Assembly: GCF_024749045.1 (NCBI RefSeq)
Contig: NZ_CP087184.1
Coordinates: forward strand, 3,286,001 to 3,350,000
Direction: 5' to 3'
DNA: 64,000 bases
DNA from: Pseudomonas sp. B21-028
GTDB lineage: Bacteria; Pseudomonadota; Gammaproteobacteria; Pseudomonadales; Pseudomonadaceae
Both the position numbers and the translations under genes were made by a program. Below the pieces are notes generated by a model. It saw nothing but the letters and a program-made list of their open reading frames with translations, had not been told where the DNA came from and searched no databases. This document shows, piece after piece, positions 62,467-64,000 of the stretch; position 1 is the stretch's first letter; each line of letters begins with the position of its first letter.

Positions 62467-63252
62467 TTACTCAGCGAACCGTTTTGGCTTTGCAAAGAAA
62501 CGGAAATCGTCGTACTTCTGGCCGTAGATGTACGGCACGTACGCATCACGGTTTGGCAATTCATCAAACCAGGGCACGGTCCAGGAAGAGGCGCCTTCGG
62601 CATAGAATGCTTCACCGACGGAAATCACCGGGATGGTGTCCAGAGGGTCCATGGTGGAGCCTGTCAGTTTGAGCGTGCCTTTGCCGACACGGGTAACCCG
62701 ATAGGATTCTTCGGTCTTCATGCAGTTGAGAACGACGTCGTTCTGCAAGCCGATACCGGTGACGTGAGGTTGAGCCTTGATTTCAAAGTCGTAGTTGCTG
62801 GTATCGAGTGGCCCCAGGTCCGGGCCGAACTCAGCACTGATTTCAATCAGCCGCACACCGTTGCGCTCGGTATAACCGTAGGCATCCTTGCCATCGAAAT
62901 ACAATTGCGACGAGGCCAGCTTTTTACCCTCGCCCCACATCTCGCGCCCGATCGTGACCGGCATGTCACCGCTGACGAAGAGGGTCAGCATGGTGGTGCC
63001 GGTGAATTCCTTGTAACGGCAATTCAGGTAGATGACGCCACAATCGAACTCGCCGCACAGGGCGCTCTGCCAGCGAGAGACGTTGGCAATTGCAATCGGT
63101 TTTTCCGGGAGTTCGAAGCATGGCGGGAGCACTGAGCGCAAGAATTCAAACGTGGTTTCGAATTCGATAGAAACGGATTCTACTGTAAAGCGGCCCTTGG
63201 ACAGCAAAGCCTGGATTTCCTTTACTTCTTCAGGAGTTTTAACAAAGCCCAT
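62467..63252 (-). CDS. Acetoacetate decarboxylase family protein
   Basis: A 261-residue protein with the acetoacetate decarboxylase fold. The paired lysines Lys110-Lys111 in GREMWGEGKKLAS align with the Schiff-base Lys115 and its neighbour in the clostridial enzyme, so decarboxylase or lyase chemistry is retained; the usual C4 keto acid is not assured. An acidic partner lies in GVIYLNCRYKEF. AAGGAT precedes the ATG. It is the first gene of the leftward nine-gene run. Confidence 0.88.
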   Translation of the reverse strand: MGFVKTPEEVKEIQALLSKGRFTVESVSIEFETTFEFLRSVLPPCFELPEKPIAIANVSRWQSALCGEFDCGVIYLNCRYKEFTGTTMLTLFVSGDMPVTIGREMWGEGKKLASSQLYFDGKDAYGYTERNGVRLIEISAEFGPDLGPLDTSNYDFEIKAQPHVTGIGLQNDVVLNCMKTEESYRVTRVGKGTLKLTGSTMDPLDTIPVISVGEAFYAEGASSWTVPWFDELPNRDAYVPYIYGQKYDDFRFFAKPKRFAE

Positions 63253-63560
63253 GATTATTATCCTTGTGCAATGGTCTGGTTATAGCGTCCGGGACTCACG
63301 ACCCAAGCCCGAACCCTGTAACTAGAATTGCTCAGCGATCAGCGCGCCAACAATGGTGCGAACATAATAAAATGCAAAAAGCAGCTGTATGATCGTATAG
63401 GCTTCAACGTTGGCGCGAGCGCACCCATGTCATTTGTTACGAACAGCGATATATCCGCCGATTAAAGCGCAGGAATTATTATTCAGGGACTGGCATTACA
63501 ACAAGTACGCGACAGCCTACCCGCTGCCGGCATAAAGATATCTGCAAGACAAACACTCAC
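63253..63560. promoter_or_regulatory. Promoter region between PucR-type regulator and ADC operon
   Basis: This AT-rich gap of 308 bases carries an exact inverted repeat, CGCGCCAAC at 63343-63351 and GTTGGCGCG at 63409-63417, separated by 57 bases, a plausible two-site operator. A stretch at 63436-63463 repeats, with one 2-base gap and three substitutions, the bases at 63644-63669 inside the regulator gene. No intact gene is seen. Confidence 0.5.
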
Positions 63561-64000
63561 TCATCTTGGGCCAGTCACTTCCGAGGGTAACTTGCGGACA
63601 TGGGCTTCCTTCTCGGTACTCGCGGCGCATGGATTTGAAATGCCAGCGATATCCGCCGACTTGAGCGCAAACCATAATATGGCGACGTCATCGGTCGAAT
63701 CCAAAGACCTGGCGGTAATCTCCTCGATCCTGCGCACTCGATAGACCAATGTTTGTTTATGTATATGCAGCTTGTTAGCGGTATTTATCCAGGATCGGTT
63801 GTTTTCCAGAAACGTACGCAGGGTGTGCAACAGTTGGGCGCCTTGAGCGGCGTCATAATCCGTCAACGGCCCCAGGACCCGGCGAAACGCCTCGGTTGCA
63901 TCATGCAGGCTTTGTGGCAGCCAAGGAGAATTCACCCCAGTGTCCGAGTAGAAACTGAGCGGGCTATTCTTGGTGGTATGGGCCAACGCCAGGCGCGCTT
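63561..64000 (-). CDS. PucR/CdaR-type transcriptional regulator, C-terminal part (5' end off window)
   Basis: The frame is open to the right window edge (residues ...ARLALAHTTKNSPLSFYSD), so the N-terminal part lies outside. The visible end carries a PucR-type C-terminal HTH: LLHTLRTFLENNRSWINTANKLHIHKQTLVYRVRRIEEITA. PucR regulators activate purine, amino-acid or diamine catabolism. It lies 308 bases upstream of the leftward operon and is its likely activator. Confidence 0.85.
   Translation of the reverse strand, partial: ARLALAHTTKNSPLSFYSDTGVNSPWLPQSLHDATEAFRRVLGPLTDYDAAQGAQLLHTLRTFLENNRSWINTANKLHIHKQTLVYRVRRIEEITARSLDSTDDVAILWFALKSADIAGISNPCAASTEKEAHVRKLPSEVTGPR

Overview
The window looks like a chromosomal accessory region of a Pseudomonas, most likely of the P. 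fluorescens complex. The evidence is GC-rich coding with Pseudomonas-like codon use, many LysR regulators and amine or amino-acid catabolic operons, a VgrG island, and a paired palindromic repeat near 32.5 kb of the type I know from P. fluorescens genomes (REP/REPIN). No rRNA, tRNA, CRISPR array, integrase or transposase was seen.

Layout. (1) 1-7.8 kb: a type VI secretion vgrG island: truncated VgrG, DUF6484, DUF2169, a ketosynthase-like protein without catalytic residues, a DUF4150 (PAAR-like) protein with a probable nuclease tail, a beta-propeller candidate immunity protein and a TIGR02270 HEAT-type protein. (2) 7.8-9.0 kb: DUF1810 and a DJ-1/PfpI protein. (3) 9.2-16.3 kb: a probable 3-hydroxyaspartate utilisation locus: a D-threo-hydroxyaspartate dehydratase-like enzyme with a LysR gene, a YheO/DauR-like regulator, and a leftward operon of a small ORF, threo-3-hydroxyaspartate ammonia-lyase, a C4-dicarboxylate symporter, periplasmic asparaginase and a RidA protein. 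(4) 16.4-18.2 kb: dmeRF-type metal efflux plus two small conserved genes. (5) 18.3-26 kb: two leftward operons, each with a creatininase-family enzyme and a transporter, around a LysR gene with a four-half-site operator. (6) 26.2-32.4 kb: azoreductase, amidase, a DUF1989 protein, two LysR regulators and an APC permease. (7) 32.5-37.4 kb: the repeat pair, then an AraC regulator divergent from aminotransferase, aldehyde dehydrogenase and cytochrome b561.

(8) 37.4-51 kb is the most unusual part. Two versions of a three-gene periplasmic module (DUF6152, a WEGDTLVV-motif protein, a long alpha/beta hydrolase) face away from each other. The left arm starts with an outer-membrane beta-barrel. The right arm runs on without a break into two DUF6644 membrane proteins, DUF6162, a complete metal-type ABC importer with two binding proteins, a small exported protein and DUF4198. 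(9) 51.2-64 kb: an MFS gene, then a nine-gene leftward catabolic operon (acetoacetate decarboxylase family, MFS, aldehyde dehydrogenase, NCS1, APC, SDR, FAD oxidase, cupin, polyamine-type binding protein), preceded by a PucR-type regulator cut by the window edge.

Functional names rest on motif and family recognition by eye; substrates are inferences unless stated.
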